This document shows positions 49,856 to 61,279 of a stretch of 64,000 nt of DNA, piece by piece (position 1 is the stretch's first letter; each line of letters opens with the position of its first letter). The stretch comes from Torreya grandis (lineage: Eukaryota; Streptophyta; Pinopsida; Cupressales; Taxaceae). Under the pieces are notes generated by a model. It was not told the origin of the DNA and ran no database searches. It was given only the letters and a program-made list of their open reading frames with translations. The position numbers were made by a program, and so were the translations under genes. The DNA is taken from the NCBI GenBank assembly GCA_037957365.1, contig JARHVA010000398.1, forward strand, positions 3,456,001-3,520,000. Reading direction: 5' to 3'.

Positions 49856-51653
49856 AGAATAAGGTTGTCTTGAAAGACAAGAAGAGAGTGAGGTTTCCAT
49901 GTGAGAAACCCATATATGAATTTAAGAGTAACAAAGATGAATATGTTTATAAGAAATAGATAGAGGAATGGATCCGCATAAAAGAGGATATGGATGTGAT
50001 ATTTGTTGAACTAGAAGAAGGATACCCATTATTTGATTATGGAAAAAAGTTTGAGGTGCTCCATGAGTGGGAAAGTTTAAAATCATTCTTCATCAGTGAA
50101 GGTAATGTGTTTTTTATTTCTATTTTGGAGGGAAGAAGGGTTTAGGACAACCAAAAAAATACACATATTTTCATGAAGGAAAAAAGAGAGGTGAAATAAG
50201 AGAGTAGCCATGAGGAGTTGTAGACTTCCATGAAGAAAATAATGGAGATAGGTGTTGTGAAAGCTAATGCACACAAAGAGAGTATGGTTGAAGACAAACC
50301 ATGTGAAAGAGAAATTATAAAAAATAATGAGAATAGTAAAACCATGAAGGTTGTTGAGAATGGACCTTTAGGAGTCCATCATATGAGTGGAACCCATGAG
50401 AAGCATGCAAGCATTGGAGAAGACAAGGACAACATGTCTATGAGGCATGATGAAGTAGTTGATAAAGTGTTTTTGGGAAAACTTGATTCCATTTTAATGT
50501 GTTTGTTCAATGTGTAGGTGCAACTATGTAGAAAATGGAAAATAAGAGGGCAAAGAGTGGTTCAATCTTGCATGCTCATTTTTGGGAGAAGCAAAGTGAA
50601 GAAGTGGTATAAGAGGATGTTATGGAAGCAATATTTGAAGAGCTAGTTTGTAATGATATACCAATAATATAAGATTGTGTTCAAGTCATAATGGAGATAA
50701 GAGAGAGTGGGAAAGTGATAGTAGAATAATGTTCTCAAAAATACATACAAGAGGAAACTCATTTGCAATAGTTTTAGGTGGAAGAGAATACTCTCACAAA
50801 AGCAAGTGAAAAAGATTAGAAAGAGGAAGAATACCTTCTCAATAGGACAATGGTTGATAGAGAAGGATATTCATGAAATATCCATATTGAGATATGGATA
50901 GAAGGTATAATGGTGGAAGCTAAAGTTCAAAACATTGGAATAGAGATTGGTCCAATTATCATTTGGACAAGGAGAGGTGAAGAATGTCACTCATGGCATA
51001 GAGGAAAGCAAGGAGATATAGATGGTGGAATTATTTCTATCAATAGGAATAAAGGATAAGTTATGTATTGCATGTGGGATAAGCCAAGATAGGTGTTGAG
51101 GAAGATCCTCTTATGAGTCAATTTACGCATTTTTATCATATGAACAAGGAGAGGAAAGTGTATTTGCACATTGAATGGTTATGGTGAAAGAAGGAGATAA
51201 CAATAAGCCTAAAGATAATATGAAGAGGATGAAAATGAAAGAAGACAAGGATGATATGGAGTAACTAAGTTTGTTATCATCCCAAGCATATGGATAATAA
51301 TAAGATGTTACAACAAAGATGGAGTTTCTTGACATAGTAATAAGGAATGCGAGAGATGGGGAGGTGAAGTATTAGAGGTTAGGGGTGATCATTTGAATGC
51401 CTAAATATATGTTGAGTCTAATGAATGAATATTAGATATGAGAGAAATGTTGATCTTAGATAAATGTGATTGGCTTAAAGCTAATGAAGGTTGGATAAAA
51501 GATGATAATGAAGGCATTTGGTGGTGGTGGTTAGACGAAGTTGGGTTTCATCCCATGAGTAGATGGAAAGAGAAGAAGAAAAGTATTTTGTGGAGGTTTC
51601 AAGGCTATGATGGGTCCAATATCACCAAGGAGAAAAGGAAGACTAGAGGTAAG
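49856..51653 (+). pseudogene. Element X coding region, copy 2
   Basis: Same order as copy 1. The first frame is readable from about 49863 to 50517 with only TAG/TAA stops (open piece 50230-50517). A second frame starts at an ATG near 50538 (MENKRAKSGS) and is Glu-rich (EDVMEAIFEELVCND, EGIMVEAKVQNIGIEIGPII). The third open piece, 51438-51659, ends with EGIWWWWLDEVGFHPMSRWK, ILWRFQGYDGSN and KRKTRG, where copia E is inserted. Beyond E the frame resumes at 58435. Because stops and frameshifts differ between the copies, an alignment would recover much of the ancestral reading. No family recognised. Confidence 0.55.
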
Positions 51654-52142
51654 TGTTAGATAATTTAATGACTAAGTGGTGATTATTTAACCCTTAGTCT
51701 ATATTATGTGATTTATTAAATAATAAATAATATATTATTTATTAACACAAGGTAAAAACCTCATGAAAATAAATAACATTATTATAATTATTTAATAGTT
51801 ACTGATAGTTTATTAGAATGACTCTTCAAGATGGTTGGACCCATTATTCATAACGGTCACCTCTCTTCAAAATTCATTATAAATAGCGTTTACCCCTATT
51901 GGTTATTCATGAGAATTTACTCAAGAGTTTTGTGAAGGTTATTTTGGAGAGGAGAAGTGAGAAGAGAAGTTGTATTGGGGTAAAATTGTTTCTCGATATA
52001 TGAAAATCACTTTTGGTGGGTTTGTTTTACATTGTAGAAGTTTTCCCATGATAAATCTTATCTCTATGTAAATTTGATCTATGTGTAATTATTTTTTTAT
52101 CAAGCTTCTTCTAGATCCATGTATGCTTCTTTGTTTTTTTCA
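51654..52142 (+). repeat. Element E 5' LTR
   Basis: 489 bp, TGTTAGATAATTTAATG to TTTTTTTCA, with ATTATAAATAG as TATA box near 51880. TGATATCAAAG (52143-52153) follows, a decayed tRNA-Met primer site (TGGTATCA type). Confidence 0.9.
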
Positions 52143-52153
52143 TGATATCAAAG

Positions 52154-53650
52154 TTACTAAAGGAGATTTTATTGGCAAGCAATTATTTGTTGGATTGATT
52201 AATAAAATTTCAACTTTGTTTTAACTTGGAATGCCATATTTGGCCTAGGCACATAGAAAAATTATAACTTTTGATTCGTGGCATGAAATTGCTTCTAAAA
52301 AGTTTTAATGGCTTAGTTTTGCAATATCAAGACCCTGTACAAAATTTCAAGGTTTGAGGATCTTTGGATCTCCACTTCCATTTTTTATCTCTACTCCATT
52401 GGCACCCCTATACAACCTAGGTGAATGAAAAACTTTTTTTCTACATCAAAAACCAAATTTTGAAAATCAATTATGCCTTTCCTCAAGATTTTAGGAGCGA
52501 TGGCAAATTTTCATGTTATGAGGTGGCTTATCTAGGTTAAAGTAGCTCTCTAAAATTCTACTTCTACATTATTCTTCTCCCTATGCGTGCTATAGGAAAG
52601 TATATGTTTTCATATAGTTTGTGAAATTATTTAAAAATTATTTTATTTTTTTAAATCTATTTTTCCATACAAATATCTAGTGGACCCCGCCTTTAAAATC
52701 TTTTAAACATTTTTTTTACAAAAAGTAATTTTTATTTAAATTTTTTTGGATGCGTTTAAAAATACATATTTATATATTATTTTTAAAAAATTTAAATAAA
52801 TTATTGCTTGTTAAAACTTAATTAAACTACTAGTTGAGTTGGTAATTAATTTTTTGTTAAAAAATTGAAAAATGGGAGGCCTTATGTTCAAATCTCTACA
52901 ACCTTTTTTTCAAATTTTCCCTAGTTTAATTACTTTTGAATTCTATTTATTGGGTTACATACCAACTTTCTCATGTGTAAACCCATCTCTAGTGTCAAAC
53001 TTGTTTCGACTTTTAACTTAATAAATATTTTGACAAACATAGTCATGTAACCAGTCAATCTCTAGATTTTGGCATCTTCTGGACACATCTACATGATCCG
53101 TTTTATCTTTTAAAACTTTATAATATTATTTTTATACCTTTTTTAATAATAGTGTCTTAGTGGTCATTTTGAGTGTGACTCTTTTGACATTTAGATTAGT
53201 GAAACTTTAATTCAATTTTTTGCATTGTTTGGCATATAAATTGTATAATTAAGTATAGTTGTAAATATAATTCAATTTTTGAATTGTTTGGAATATAAAT
53301 TGTTTAATTAAGTATAGTGTATTTTTTAAAAATAATTCAAAAATTTATTTAAAAAAAAGTTAATTTGTTAAATTATTATTTTTAGTGTATTTTTGTGACG
53401 CTTGTGACACTCTATTTTGTCATAATCTTTCACAAATTTATTATTTTATCTAGCATTAAATTGAACAATCATTGTGTGTTTAGACTTTAAAATTTGTTTT
53501 ACTATCAAATTAAGTTAAAATTTACACTAAAAAGTTTCTTTTAAAGTATTTGTTTACTATCATGTTTAAAGGGAAGATATGGCTTCGCCTCATTTTTCTT
53601 AGATAAATCTCAAATACTTAATGAAAATAAATATAATATATTGCAAATTC
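52154..53650 (+). other. Element E leader, non-coding
   Basis: About 1.5 kb without supported coding. The first 0.5 kb is shared with the truncated copy at 48622-49141. From about 52650 it is extremely AT-rich with homopolymer runs, and it contains a tRNA-like segment (next entry). An ATTCAATTTTT...AATTGTTTGG...ATATAAATTG unit occurs twice near 53210-53320. Confidence 0.5.
52829..52910 (+). repeat. Possible tRNA-derived SINE head (A and B boxes)
   Basis: TAGTTGAGTTGGTAATT (52831-52847) resembles a pol III A box (TAGCTCAGTTGGTAGA type). GTTCAAATCT (52886-52895) resembles a B box (GGTTCGAATCC type), and a T run follows at 52904. The spacing of 54 bases is within the tRNA range. The segment may be a SINE remnant or a decayed tRNA inside the E leader. 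Confidence 0.3.
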
Positions 53651-53699
53651 ATGTTAAAATTGAATTTATGACCCACAAGTTGTGAAATGTTTTCATTAG

Positions 53700-54235
53700 G
53701 ATTGAAAAATTCCCTTCTAGATGACATGTGACCCCTGAGCTTATCAATACATTTCAACAAAAATCACAAGAAACTATGTCCATTATCTTAATGAGTGTTA
53801 AAGATAAATTTTTTATCCATATTAATAATCAAGAGTCTCCTAGCGATGCTTGAAAACTCTTTGAATCTATGCATGAGGGCACTCATCTCTTGAATATTAT
53901 TAAGTTAATCCTTGAATTGCTAACTACACCTATGAAAGGTAATGAAAAAGTTGTAAATTTTATTGCTAAAATCAAAAACATCAAAGCTAAATTAGATGGA
54001 TGTAATTGTCATTTGATTAAGGATAAATTACTTTATTTTATCATTTAATTAAATATTCATAAAAAGTTTAGAAAATTTATATCAATTTTGAATTATAAGT
54101 ATTTGAACAAGATATCCCTAACCTTACCACCTTATTTGCTCCCCTGATTCAAGAAGACCAAGTAATGACTAATTTTGATTCTAAATAGAATGCCACTCAG
54201 ACACTTCTCACTTTAAATAATATTTTTTGATAACA
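53700..54235 (+). pseudogene. Element E copia Gag
   Basis: Readable text includes MSIILMSVKDKFFIHINN, LFESMHEGTHLLNIIKLI and VVNFIAKIKNIKAKLDG. The pattern (helix, LWxxLxxxY-like, then FxxxIxxIxxxL) is that of copia Gag (UBN2 type), which forms the particle. Stops and small frameshifts are present. A knuckle follows in the next piece. Confidence 0.65.
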
Positions 54236-55020
54236 CTTAAAATCATAAATCTAACCCTAATTCTGCTAAAACCAAATATGAAAATAAGAAATCTGGTAAT
54301 AAGAATTTTACACCTAAATTTAATAAAAATTGCAATCTATGTGATAAATTTGGTCATAAGATGAAAACCTATTATAAAAATAAAGATATAAATAACAATC
54401 AAACTTATAAAAATAAAAAAGAGAACATATTTAATCAAAACAAGTAGAATCAAAATCTTAATCAAAATAACAATCAAGATTCAAATGGTATTGCTTTATT
54501 TGTTTCAAATGAAAATGAGTGGATCTTAGATGGTAGTGCATTGCACCATATGACATGATTATATGATATTTTATGTGATTTTAGAGATATCTGTGAAAGA
54601 ATTTACTTAGGAGATAATTCTTTTTTAGAAGCAACTAAATAGAGAAAAATAAATTTTTCAAATCTTATCATAAATAATGTTTTCTATGTATATAAACTTA
54701 AAAAGAATTTTCTAACTTGTTCTTAACTTAAAAATGATAATTTAATTATAAATTTTATTAAAGATAATTATTTCATTAGAAATTAATCTGGTTATTTGAT
54801 TGTTGAAGGTGTTCAAAAAAATGGTTTATATATCTTTTCTCCTTCTTCTACATGTTTTCTATCATCGCATAATAAGAATGAATCTCAGTTATGACATGTT
54901 AATTTTAGAAGTTTATATGATATGTTGGTTAACAATATTATTGTTGAATTTCTTTCTATACCTTCTCATCATGAAACTTGTGAGGGGTGCTTACGTGGTA
55001 AGCAACATACTAATCCCTTT
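54236..55020 (+). pseudogene. Element E knuckle, protease and GAG-pre-integrase
   Basis: A CNLCDKFGHKMKTY block near 54332 is a CCHC knuckle with the last Cys changed to Tyr. Near 54522 the protease site reads WILDGSALHHMT, where copia elements usually read LDSGASxHMT, so the DSG has become DGS. Near 54960-55015 HHETCEGCLRGKQHTNPF is the HHCC end of the GAG-pre-integrase/integrase zinc region. Confidence 0.7.
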
Positions 55021-55049
55021 TAAAAGAATCATGATACAAATTCCTCACA

Positions 55050-55640
55050 TCCTTTAGAATTAATTCATAATGATGTTGTAGGACCTCTTAAAATTGTATC
55101 TCTTAATGATTATTTATATATTATTTCTTTTATTGATGATTATACTAGAATGATTTGGTCTTGTTTCATTAAAATAATTTTTTTTTTAATAAATTTAAAA
55201 AATTTAAAGCTTATGTTGAAAATACATCTAATTTTTATATTAAGAGATTAAGAAATAATAATGGTGGTGAATATTTTAATAAAGAGTTTGATTATTTTTG
55301 TATTAGTTTCGATATTCAAAAGGAATTAACAATTCCCTATTCCCCTCATAAAAATGGTATTGTTGAAAGGAAAAATTGTACCATCATAAAAATGGTTAAA
55401 ATAATGTTACAATTTGCAAATATTATTAAGTTATTATGGGCCGAAGCCATGAACACTATTGTTCATATTCTGAATAGATCCCCTACCAAAGCCTTGCATA
55501 TTTCTACCCCTTTAAAAATATAGACTAAAAATAATCTTAATGTCGCTCATCTTAAGATTTTTGGTAGTCATGCTTCTATCTTTATCCTTAAAAGTTAAAA
55601 GAAAGAAGCTCAACCCCACTTCTTATTCTTATATTTTTGT
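55050..55640 (+). pseudogene. Element E integrase core
   Basis: LELIHNDVVGPLKIVSLNDY holds the first Asp of the catalytic triad; YIISFIDDYTRMIW follows. Further blocks after a frameshift near 55190 carry the GGEYF-like and HKNGIVERKN-like segments (55260-55370), read in another frame. Integrase would insert the cDNA; this copy cannot be made in one piece. Confidence 0.75.
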
Positions 55641-56039
55641 AGGATATGGTGTATGATCCCTCTAAATATCAGATTATTAAGAATATGAATGTTCTTATTC
55701 TCAAAAAAAAAAAATTGTGATCCCTTTATGAAACTCCTTTAGTGTTATTCTATTAATAAACCTGAATCTCATGTTTTTCCTTGTGAGGAAGTGAATACAT
55801 TGAAGAAGTTGATCTAACTTTAGATAACTTAGAGTCTGAGGAACCCCCTAAGTTTCATGTTCAATCTAAAAAACTTAAATGAACGAAATTCTTAAATCAA
55901 TTTTTTAATGTTGATAACCTTAATAAATTAACTAAAAGTCAACATTCTTATCATGCATTAATGATTATGTATGAATGTGAACCTCAATTATTTGAGGAAG
56001 CCACTCAATATAATAGATGGAATGTTGTTATATAAGCTA

Positions 56040-56900
56040 AATATATGTTTTAATTAAAAATTAAACTTGAGATCTTATCCCTCCTCTATTTAAAAGGCAT
56101 ATTGTCAATTGTAGATGGCTTTATAAGATCAAATACAATTCAATTGGTAAAATTGACAAATTTAAATCTATATTAGTTGCTCATAGGTTTACTAAAAAAC
56201 CTGGGTTTGACTATGTTGAAAATTTTGCTCTTGTAACAAAAATGAGTATTATTAAACTTCTTATTTTTCTTTCAGTCCAAAATGGTTGGATTATCCATCA
56301 AATGAATGTCAAGAATGCATTTAAAAATGATGATTTCGAAGAAGAAATATATATGACTCAACCTAAAAGTTTTACTGATCCTAACAAAGAATATTATGTA
56401 TGCAAGTTACTAAAATATTTGTATGATAAAAAATAAGCTCTTCGAGTTGAGTATTTTAAGATTACTTTGTTTTTCAAAAAATTAGGTTTTTCTAATTACT
56501 ATTTAGATAATGATCTCTTTGTTAAGTTGAAAATGGTAATTTGATTCTAATTGTATTATATATTGATAATTTATTGATTACTGGTGATTTAACTAGTTTA
56601 ATTTATAAATTTATGAACAAACAAAATCAAATATTTAAAATGACTAATTTAAGCATTCTACATCATTTTTAGGAATGGCTATATTTTATGATAAAAATTC
56701 AATTGTTGTATCATAATCTCATTATGCATATAACTTATTGTTAAGTTTAACATGCTTGATTGTAAATCTACCACTACTCATATTGAAGTTGGTATTAAAC
56801 TTAATCCAAAACTACATGTGAAAAAACTAACCCTTCTTTGTATAAATAGCTTATTAGAAATTTGATTCACCTAACTATTACTAGGCTAGATATTTCATAT
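56040..56900 (+). pseudogene. Element E copia RT, both catalytic Asp sites hit
   Basis: The open piece 56242-56436 reads VQNGWIIHQMNVKNAFKND, then EEEIYMTQPKSF. The usual copia text is HQMDVKTAFLNG, so the first catalytic Asp is Asn (codon 56305-56307). The YVDD box reads YIDN at 56559-56570. KPGFDYVENFALVTKM (about 56200) is the preceding conserved block. RT activity is therefore lost twice over. Confidence 0.85.
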
Positions 56901-57495
56901 GTTATTAGTGTTGCTTCTAGATTTATGCAGAATCCTTATTTAGATCATTAGAAATTAGTTAAACGTATTTTTCGTTATATCAAAAGAATAATTAATTTTG
57001 GTTTATTTCATTTTTTCATTAATAATACTAAATTATATGGTTATTATGATGCTGACCATGTTGGTGATAATTTAGATCATAAATCTACTTTTGGATGTGT
57101 TTAAGTTTGGTACAGATGTTATCACTTCGAGAAATAAGAAGCAACCTACTATCTCTCTCTTTTATAAAAGTAGAGTACAAAAGTGATATGGAAGCTGCTA
57201 AAGAAACCATGTGACTATGAAGGATATTAGAACTTCATTTAGATATTTATCATAGTACCATCATTCATTGTGATAACGAAAGTTGTATAACTTTGACAAA
57301 AAATCTCATGCAACACCAAAAAACTAAACATATTGAAGTTCATGTACATTTCATCTAAGATAAAATCCTCAATGGTGATATCAATCTACAATTTTACCTT
57401 ATAAATGAACAAGTGATAGATATCTTCATAAAATCACTTAGTGCTACCAAGAGTTATTAATTTTATGCAATGTTGAACCTCTCAAAGTTGACATT
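56901..57495 (+). pseudogene. Element E copia RNase H
   Basis: SRFMQNPYLDH-like text near 56920 (the copia segment before RNase H), a KSTFGCV block near 57080, and the final HIEVHVHFI...DKILNGDINLQF and NEQVIDIFIKSL segments (57330-57450) match the copia RNase H end (KHIDIxYHFIRE...DxFTKPL). Frameshifts and stops are frequent. Confidence 0.75.
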
Positions 57496-57923
57496 GAAGG
57501 GGAGTGTGAATGACAATGCCACTTCTTAATGACCACATGCCACTTCTTCTTATCTATACTTTTTCTCATTGTAAATCATTGTAAATACTTCATATAGAAG
57601 TTATGTGATTTAATTAAACTTCATGTGAAAGTTTTACTTTTGTACCCTAATACATTAAACAACATAATTTTTAATGGAGGTCTTTATGTTATAAAAGGCT
57701 CCAAATATGCTTAGTGAGTTTTTATTAAAAAAAATAGTGAGATATAATCTCACAATCATACTAGCCTAAATTTACTTTCGAGTAGTTTATAGATTATAAT
57801 TCCTTTTATTTCAAATGATTAATTTTGGCATGATGAAGGTTTTAAAATCCTTTAATTTTGCACATGGTATAATTTTTTTTATAGTGACTATAGCTTTTAT
57901 CCCCATTTAGCATTAAGGGGGAG
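57496..57923 (+). other. Element E 3' spacer between two polypurine tracts
   Basis: GAAGGGGAG (57496-57504) right after RNase H is followed by TGTGAATG and promoter-like GTTATAAAAGGCTCC (57689). A second tract, TTAAGGGGGAG (57913-57923), directly precedes the true 3' LTR. The spacer has no supported ORF. It may be the normal long 3' spacer of some copia lineages or a remnant of another LTR. Confidence 0.5.
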
Positions 57924-58429
57924 TGTTAGAGCATTTAATGACTAAGTGGTGATTATTTAGCCCTTAGTATATATTAAGTGATTTATTAAACAATATATAA
58001 TATATTATTTATTAACATGAGGTGGAAACCTCATGAAAAATAAATAACATTATTATAATTATTTAATAGTTACCGATAGTTTATTAAAATGACTCCTCAG
58101 GATGATTAGACTTGTTATTCACAACAATCATCTCTTTTTAAAATTAATTATAAATAGGGTTTACCCCTATTGATTATTCATTTGAATTCATGGGTTTATT
58201 CATATTAATTTACTTAAGAGTTTTTTGAAGGTTATTTTTGAGAGAAGTGATAAGAAAAATTGTATTGGAGTAAAAAAGTTTCTTGATATATGAAAATCAC
58301 TTTTGGTGGGTTTTAATCTCATAGAGGTTTTGCCATAGTAAATCTTGTCTCTGTGTAAATTTTATTTGTGTGTAATTATTTGCTTATCAATATTTTTCTA
58401 TATCAATGTATGCTTCTTTGTTTCTTTCA
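57924..58429 (+). repeat. Element E 3' LTR
   Basis: 506 bp, TGTTAGAGCATTTAATG to TTTCTTTCA, with TTATAAATAGGG as TATA box. GTAAG follows, identical to the left target copy. Confidence 0.9.
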
Positions 58430-58434
58430 GTAAG

Positions 58435-59203
58435 AATATAAGACATGATTTGAAGCCAACAAGGAGTTAGAAGTGGAAGAAAAGATGTGACAATCAACTA
58501 AATTACTTGATTTGTTGGGATAGAATGCCATGGTCAAAAGAGTGGTTTTACCACTTATTCCATCCTTGTGAGCATAAGATCATATTTTAAAAACTTTGGG
58601 TGTTTGATGTAGAAGCATCCAAATTTTTGTGTAATTTTGGATCAACCAGAAAAAGAGTGACATGTGTTTGTGTTGTCTTTCATGTGCATTTGTCATTATT
58701 GACATGATGAAGATGATCCAAGAGAATATCAGTTCTCCTAAACTTTAGTAGCATAAATTACATCAAATAAGGATCAATTTTAGATAACCATGTGGTTACA
58801 ATTAAGTTGGTTGAGTCTCTCAACCATCAATACAATCTAGGTTGTCACTATGTGCATTGAAGGGATACATAGATAGGTTGTGCAGAAAAGGCTAAAATGG
58901 TAAAAAAAATAATCCCTTAACCTAATTTTGATTTCATATTTGGATTCCTCTCAAAGGGTAGTGAAATTTCAAAAAATAAATCATCTTAATCCAAGTCTGT
59001 ATGCTTAATATATGGCCTCTATAAGTTGATGGTTTTTCATAGTAATGAAACCATCAAATTTGCATATGGTGGTGGTTTAGAAATCGTTAGTGGAAGTTAC
59101 AAAAATTTTAAGGGGACTTTTGAAATTAGTGGTGGTTTTGGTCTAAAAATAGAGGTAGTTTCATCATGAATGAAGTTAAAACAAAAATAACATCCCAAAA
59201 ATA
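58435..59203 (+). pseudogene. Element X coding region, 3' part after E
   Basis: After one target copy is removed, the frame that ends KRKTRG before E continues here as NIRHDLKPTRS and on through SKEWFYHLFHPCEHKIIF, KLWVFDVEASKFLCNFG and TCVCVVFHVHL, with only two stops in the first 270 bp. This supports E having interrupted a real ORF. After about 58700 the signal weakens; a Gly-rich YGGGLEIVSGSYKNFKG piece near 59065 may be chance. No family recognised. Confidence 0.45.
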
Positions 59204-59627
59204 TGAATGGATAGATCTAGAGTGTTTATAAGGGGATAAAGAAGGTGAAGATACATGAGAGAATGAAAAGAAAGGTCAGGAAAGATCCATAATTAGGAAA
59301 AGGAATGAGTTACATCACTCAAGAGACTTCCAAGTGAGAAAAAGAGAACTCCAAGAAATAAAAAGGGGGAGATGAAGGTAAAATAATCCATGGAGACTGT
59401 GTGTGCATGTTCTTCTTCATGTTTATGTTTCAATAAGCATGTACATCCATGTGTGAGAGTGCGTGAATTATTTTATAATTTTTTAAAGTTAAAATCAATG
59501 AAAATGTATGTATGAATTCAATTCCATTATGTGTGATCTTGTGTTTTTTAAGAGTTTGAGTGTTTAACTATGCATCACAAAGATAAAGACAATCCTTAAG
59601 TGGACCCCCTCTCTTGTACTTACACCA
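59204..59627 (+). repeat. Element X 3' LTR
   Basis: 424 bp, matching 29729-29932 plus 36701-36926. Ends TACACCA. It carries the uninterrupted form of the element C target (59404-59418). No G-rich polypurine tract is seen right before it, so the left edge is less certain than the right. Confidence 0.65.
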
Positions 59628-59949
59628 ACATGTAAATGCATAAACCATTTTTTTAAAAATCACCCTTTGGGTGATTACACCATGGAAATCCTCTTGTAAA
59701 CCTTATTTTTATGATATATCACTCCAAACAACCTTTAAAAATTTGGGTTTATTTTAACCTTTCAACTTTTTGTGTGTCGGTAATGGTAGAAAAGGTAATT
59801 CTTACTAGTTCCAATTATTTTAGATAGAAGGGTACATTACAAATGTGATTCTTAGTAATGGTATTTATTGAATTTTAATGGATAAATAATTTGATCCTCT
59901 CAACTTGATAAAATAAGTGAAATTGTATAATTTTGATAACTTTGTCATG
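59628..59949. other. Unassigned AT-rich stretch
   Basis: Between the X 3' LTR and the first recognisable copia F text. I see no ORF, repeat or RNA gene in it. It may hold the decayed upstream part of F. Confidence 0.5.
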
Positions 59950-60880
59950 TATGGTCAACCTTCACAAGCCATGATTATGCATACAAATGACTTGAATAAA
60001 CTTCGGGATGAGCACTTTGGTCATTTTAACTATCATTCATTATAGGAACTCAGTATGAATAACATTATTCTTTATTTTCCCAAAGTTTTCATTATAGGAC
60101 CTTAGTATGGAAAACAACATAGGGACCATTTTCCTAAAGGAAAATCTTAGAGGGAAAGTGATAGATTATAGTTGATTTACCATGATCTCATGTCATTCCC
60201 ACATGTTTCTTTTCAGAAAGATAAATATGTGCTTACATTCATTGATGATTTATCTCATAGAAATTGGGTGTACTAATTGAAAAATAAAAGTGAAGGTTTT
60301 TAGCACTTTAAATTTTTCAAAGCCTTTATTGAAAACATGTCAAAAATAAAAATTTAATGTCTATAATAGATAATGAAGGATAATATGTCAGTAACAAGAT
60401 GATCAATTTTTGTGAAAAAGAATGCATCCAAATCCAACATAATATTTCCTACACTCATTGATAAAATGGTGTGTTTGAATGCAATAATTATACACTCAAG
60501 GCAATGGCCAATTACATTATGTTTTCCAAAGGTTTTCCTCCTCCGATATGGGCCAAGGTAATCTAGTGTGTAAACTACATTCAAAATTCCACTCACCACT
60601 TAGTAATGTAAGACATGCCTCCTAAATAAAAATAGTATGGTATCAAGCTTGAAGTTTTTAATTAAAGTTTTTTTGGTGTGATGCATGGATACATATCACA
60701 TATGATAAGCATAAAATAATGGAATGGTTCAGACATCCTTGTATTTCTGTTAGGTATTATGTAGACATGAAGACATATCATATTGTTGTTTTAGGCACCA
60801 CTAAAGTGTCTTATTGGTGATATGTGTTGTTTGATGAAAAATATTAGGTTTACAAGAAAACATATTATTCTCCTCTTTAT
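59950..60880 (+). pseudogene. Element F copia integrase region
   Basis: Readable pieces: LRDEHFGHFNYHSL (the WHxRLGHLNxxSL block), YGKQHRDHFPKGKS (GKQHRxxFP, end of the zinc region), YVLTFIDDLSHRNWVY (integrase core), a block near 60340-60480 with the SDNGGEY and PQQNGV places decayed, and MANYIMFSKGFPPP near 60505 (MARxMLxxKGLP). Each is interrupted by stops, and the frame changes several times. Integrase before RT marks copia. Confidence 0.7.
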
Positions 60881-61279
60881 TAGATTTTGTTGACCTATAA
60901 AAAACTTATAATTTTTATTTTTAAGAATAAGACAACTTGGATGAATTCAATTCTAAGTATCATTATAATTAGAATGATGAGTATTAGGGGACAAATATCC
61001 CTTTCATTTACAAGAGAACACCTTTTTCCACTGTTAGTGCCATAAGTCATTAATAATGCACGTACACAACCAACACAACCTCAACTAAAATAATTCGTAT
61101 AGTTCATAATGAGGCTAGTGCATAGGCTTTGGATCCTAACAATCCATGCATGACTAGATAAAACATTAATTTGGTGTTGTACAATTTGCACAGTTTATAG
61201 TGACTTAGGATCCAAATACTTACAAGTAGACATGGTAGAATAAATTCATTATTTTTGGAAGAATAACACTTAGGACTTG

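Larger units (their letters stand above)
51654..58429 (+). mobile_element. Element E: Ty1/copia retrotransposon, complete but decayed
   Basis: LTRs 51654-52142 and 57924-58429 with TG...CA ends, and perfect 5-bp target copies GTAAG at 51649-51653 and 58430-58434. Inside: decayed tRNA-Met primer site, long leader, gag with knuckle, protease, integrase, RT, RNase H, a 0.4 kb 3' spacer and a polypurine tract. The integrase-before-RT order defines Ty1/copia. Multiple stops and lost catalytic residues make it inactive. It interrupts X copy 2. Confidence 0.9.

Noticed and set aside
54800..55057. 85-codon hydrophobic ORF in copia E
   Set aside because: Out of frame with the integrase zinc-region motifs read in the same place.
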